Assembly (NCBI RefSeq): GCF_002019595.1
Contig: NZ_KV917369.1
Location: forward strand, 3,178,624-3,242,623
Origin: Priestia abyssalis
GTDB lineage: Bacteria; Bacillota; Bacilli; Bacillales; Bacillaceae_H
Direction of reading: 5' to 3'
DNA length: 64,000 nucleotides
Part shown: positions 62,373 to 64,000 of the stretch, piece after piece
Position numbering within the stretch: position 1 is the first letter of the stretch
How the letters are laid out: each line of letters opens with the position of its first letter
Made by a program: the position numbers and the translations under genes
Notes under the pieces: generated by a model
Database searches by the model: none
What the model was told of the DNA's origin: nothing
The model's input: the letters and a program-made list of their open reading frames with translations, nothing else

Positions 62373-62768
62373 TCAAGTGATAGACTGACCTATCTTTCTT
62401 TGAATCTCTTTTTTCGGTAAAATAACTTGTTTGACTTCCCCTATCCCTATAACCATCTCTTCGTTACGCGCCTCTACTTTTGTTACAATGATATTGTTTT
62501 GAATGTTTGTTACCGTTGCCACAACCGTTACAGTAGAACCTTCAGTTGTCGGGGCAATGTGCTTGACAGAAACCGCTGCACCCATTCCTTCTTCATCATC
62601 TTCCAAATACGGTAAAATGATTTTTCGTGCGGCCCATTCCATGTGGTAAACCATTGATACGGTTGAATAAGCCGGATGGACAACTTCCCCGTCAAACTGG
62701 GCAAACATTTCAGGAGTGACCTGCGCTGTTACAAAGGCAGAATCTCCGACTTGCATCCCTGTTTTCAT
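62373..62768 (-). CDS. FlK-like hotdog thioesterase
   Basis: This 131-aa protein has the hotdog fold of the fluoroacetyl-CoA thioesterase group. The catalytic triad is suggested by Thr and Glu of PAYSTVSMVYHMEWAARK and His of VSVKHIAPTTEGSTVT. It would hydrolyse an acyl-CoA, perhaps phenylacetyl-CoA, to protect the CoA pool (inference). GAAGGGGGAAGAAA precedes the ATG. It is the first gene after the operator. Confidence 0.85.
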   Translation of the reverse strand: MKTGMQVGDSAFVTAQVTPEMFAQFDGEVVHPAYSTVSMVYHMEWAARKIILPYLEDDEEGMGAAVSVKHIAPTTEGSTVTVVATVTNIQNNIIVTKVEARNEEMVIGIGEVKQVILPKKEIQRKIGQSIT

Positions 62769-62825
62769 TTTCTTCCCCCTTCAGAAAATAAAATGGAAGT
62801 TACAAAACTATAACACTCAAATTAT

Positions 62826-62873
62826 ATAACGATATTACAACGTTATGTTAATATATAGTCATATAATTGTCAA
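62826..62873 (-). promoter_or_regulatory. Promoter and palindromic operator of the phenylalanine operon
   Basis: On the minus strand TTGACA (62868-62873) and TAACAT (62845-62850) have 17 bp between. An inverted repeat ATAACG-N9-CGTTAT (62826-62846) begins at the -10 and covers the start site. A repressor bound here would block initiation; PaaX, encoded next to it, is the obvious candidate (inference). Confidence 0.65.
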
Positions 62874-63093
62874 TGAAATCGCTAAATTTTCCCATTATTC
62901 TTTTATTCCATAACTTTATTGCGCCTAATAGGTTCATGATCTTGGTATATCAGCCCTAAACGGGTGCACACGAAAAAATCTCAACTCAAAAAATTGACTG
63001 AGTGTCATATTTAATTAACAAAACACAAGGAATTTCTGCATGAATGGCGCAATTCCAATGAATTTCGAGTAATCCCAGTTCAATAATCAGATT

Positions 63094-63108
63094 TAGAAAG
63101 CGCTTTCA
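63094..63108. promoter_or_regulatory. cre-like palindrome
   Basis: TAGAAAGCGCTTTCA differs from the cre consensus by one base and is an almost perfect palindrome (GAAAGCGCTTTC). It lies upstream of the operon promoter, in the gap after paaX. Confidence 0.6.
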
Positions 63109-63333
63109 AATTTTCAGAAAATTCCACTTTTTAAAACACATATGTATATAACGTTTTACAAACGTAATTTTATCAATGCGTCATGTAGTTAGTCAATACA
63201 ATTATCAGAAATATAATTATTTTGAGAATAGATTGGCAGCGCATAAACGAAAAGAGAACATTCAATCTCCCAAAAGAGCTATTTCAAAAGATTGAATAAA
63301 AAAACTCCTAATCACCCTCTTTCGAAGAAGGTC

Positions 63334-63364
63334 AAAAAAAAAGAATATCGGAAATTCGATATCC
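63334..63364 (-). terminator. Terminator of the PaaX gene
   Basis: ATATCG (63345-63350) pairs with CGATAT (63357-63362), followed on the minus strand by nine T. It lies 12 bp after the paaX stop. Confidence 0.7.
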
Positions 63365-63375
63365 TTTTCTTGATC

Positions 63376-64000
63376 TTAATTTTGAATCATGAGCGGGTGT
63401 GTCAGCACATCATACTCTTCATCTTTTTTTCCCAACTCATTTCCCTCTTGGAATACAGATTCAAAAAAGCGGCTTGCAGGTTCTGCGAGCGCTTTATAAA
63501 AGTTCTCAAACAATGCAGCGGCTTGAGAACCAAGCCAGTTATCAGGAAGAAGTTCTTCCGAAAGCCCCGGATCTATGAACAAAAATTTCCGATATTCATG
63601 CACCAGCTTTGTTCTTTCGACGAAGCATTCTGCATCTGCCATCATTCCGCTCTTGATTTTGCTTTTTGCCGTCATAAATTTCTCGGTGTATGTGGTAATA
63701 AATTCTTCATATTTGCTATTGATCTCGTTAATGTTCCAGCACTCTTCCACCAACTTCGCATTTTGATGGGGACCGTCGTATGAAGCTACAAAAAAATGAA
63801 CATATGGTTTAATATTATATTTTTCTATGATTGCATACACTTGTTTTTCTAGAATATTGGGAGACACCCAGCAGCTGTTCGCCATGGAGCCAAACCCGCT
63901 CCAAACGAGCTCCTGGCGCATTTCATCCCGAAGAGAGCGTTTCTCTTCCGGTATGTTATACATAAGAATTCGCCATTTTCCGTCCCATTTTTGCGGCTGA
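63376..64000 (-). CDS. PaaX-family transcriptional repressor, N-terminus outside window
   Basis: The frame is open from the right edge and ends at 63376. WDGKWRILMYNIPEEKRSLRD and the block ELVWSGFGSMANSCWVSPNI are PaaX/PaaX-C family features. The N-terminal winged helix lies outside. PaaX represses phenylacetate catabolism genes and responds to phenylacetyl-CoA. It lies upstream of the phenylalanine-type operon on the same strand, consistent with control of that operon. Confidence 0.9.
   Translation of the reverse strand, partial: QPQKWDGKWRILMYNIPEEKRSLRDEMRQELVWSGFGSMANSCWVSPNILEKQVYAIIEKYNIKPYVHFFVASYDGPHQNAKLVEECWNINEINSKYEEFITTYTEKFMTAKSKIKSGMMADAECFVERTKLVHEYRKFLFIDPGLSEELLPDNWLGSQAAALFENFYKALAEPASRFFESVFQEGNELGKKDEEYDVLTHPLMIQN

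Noticed and set aside
1-64000. tRNA, rRNA or CRISPR arrays
   Set aside because: No cloverleaf, ribosomal RNA block or regular direct-repeat/spacer pattern was found on reading both strands.

Overview
The window looks like the chromosome of a low-GC, Gram-positive, endospore-forming Bacillaceae. The evidence is strong AAGGAGG-type ribosome binding sites, sigma-A and cre (CcpA) sites, three DUF3231 (spore-coat-like) proteins, a NagA-NagB-NagR operon, LytS-LytT, CidA/LrgA-LrgB, GlpT with a leader terminator, and a phenylalanine dehydrogenase of the type known from Bacillus badius and Lysinibacillus. The exact species cannot be settled from sequence alone.

Positions 1-27,700 form an AT-rich accessory zone of short, mostly single-gene units: GNAT acetyltransferases, an AhpD-like protein, Lrp, LysR, YbaK-like, EamA and VanZ-like proteins, and DUF2200 and DUF4181 proteins. 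It is heavily invaded and many genes are broken. An IS1595-family unit (4514-7991) has 8-bp target duplications, carries a small membrane-protein passenger gene, and is itself interrupted by an ISL3-family element with its own target duplication. An IS630 element (13150-14322) has an internally deleted derivative nearby (16996-17210). A group II intron (about 21517-24236) encodes a reverse transcriptase broken by a 7-bp tandem duplication. Other decay events are an in-frame amber codon in an acetyltransferase and frameshifts in several small genes. Short hairpin-bearing intergenic repeats recur here.

Positions 27,700-46,400 are compact, more GC-rich metabolic and regulatory chromosome. The order is a small tyrosine recombinase with a palindromic operator, a K+/H+ antiporter, a YitT-family protein, the amino-sugar operon nagA-nagB-nagR-murQ-nagE behind a NagR-type operator, an aldo/keto reductase and DUF3231 genes. 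Then come an orphan methyltransferase downstream of a cobalamin riboswitch plus terminator, and a LytS-LytT-CstA set that resembles the E. coli pyruvate-sensing BtsS-BtsR-BtsT system.

Positions 46,400-55,200 hold a glycoside module: a GPH-family sugar symporter, an AraC regulator and a GH2 hydrolase, with cre-like and XylR-like sites. It is interrupted by a MarR-DUF3231 pair and a second, different IS630 element.

Positions 55,200-64,000 hold what I read as a phenylalanine-to-phenylacetyl-CoA operon. In transcription order (minus strand) it is a PaaX repressor, a promoter with a palindromic operator, an FlK-like hotdog thioesterase, phenylalanine dehydrogenase, and the E1-alpha, E1-beta and E2 subunits of a 2-oxoacid dehydrogenase, followed by a terminator and an amino-acid permease. 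No E3, buk or ptb gene is present, so it is not a standard bkd operon. GC-rich structured repeats sit between the dehydrogenase and E1-alpha. No tRNA, rRNA or CRISPR array was seen.
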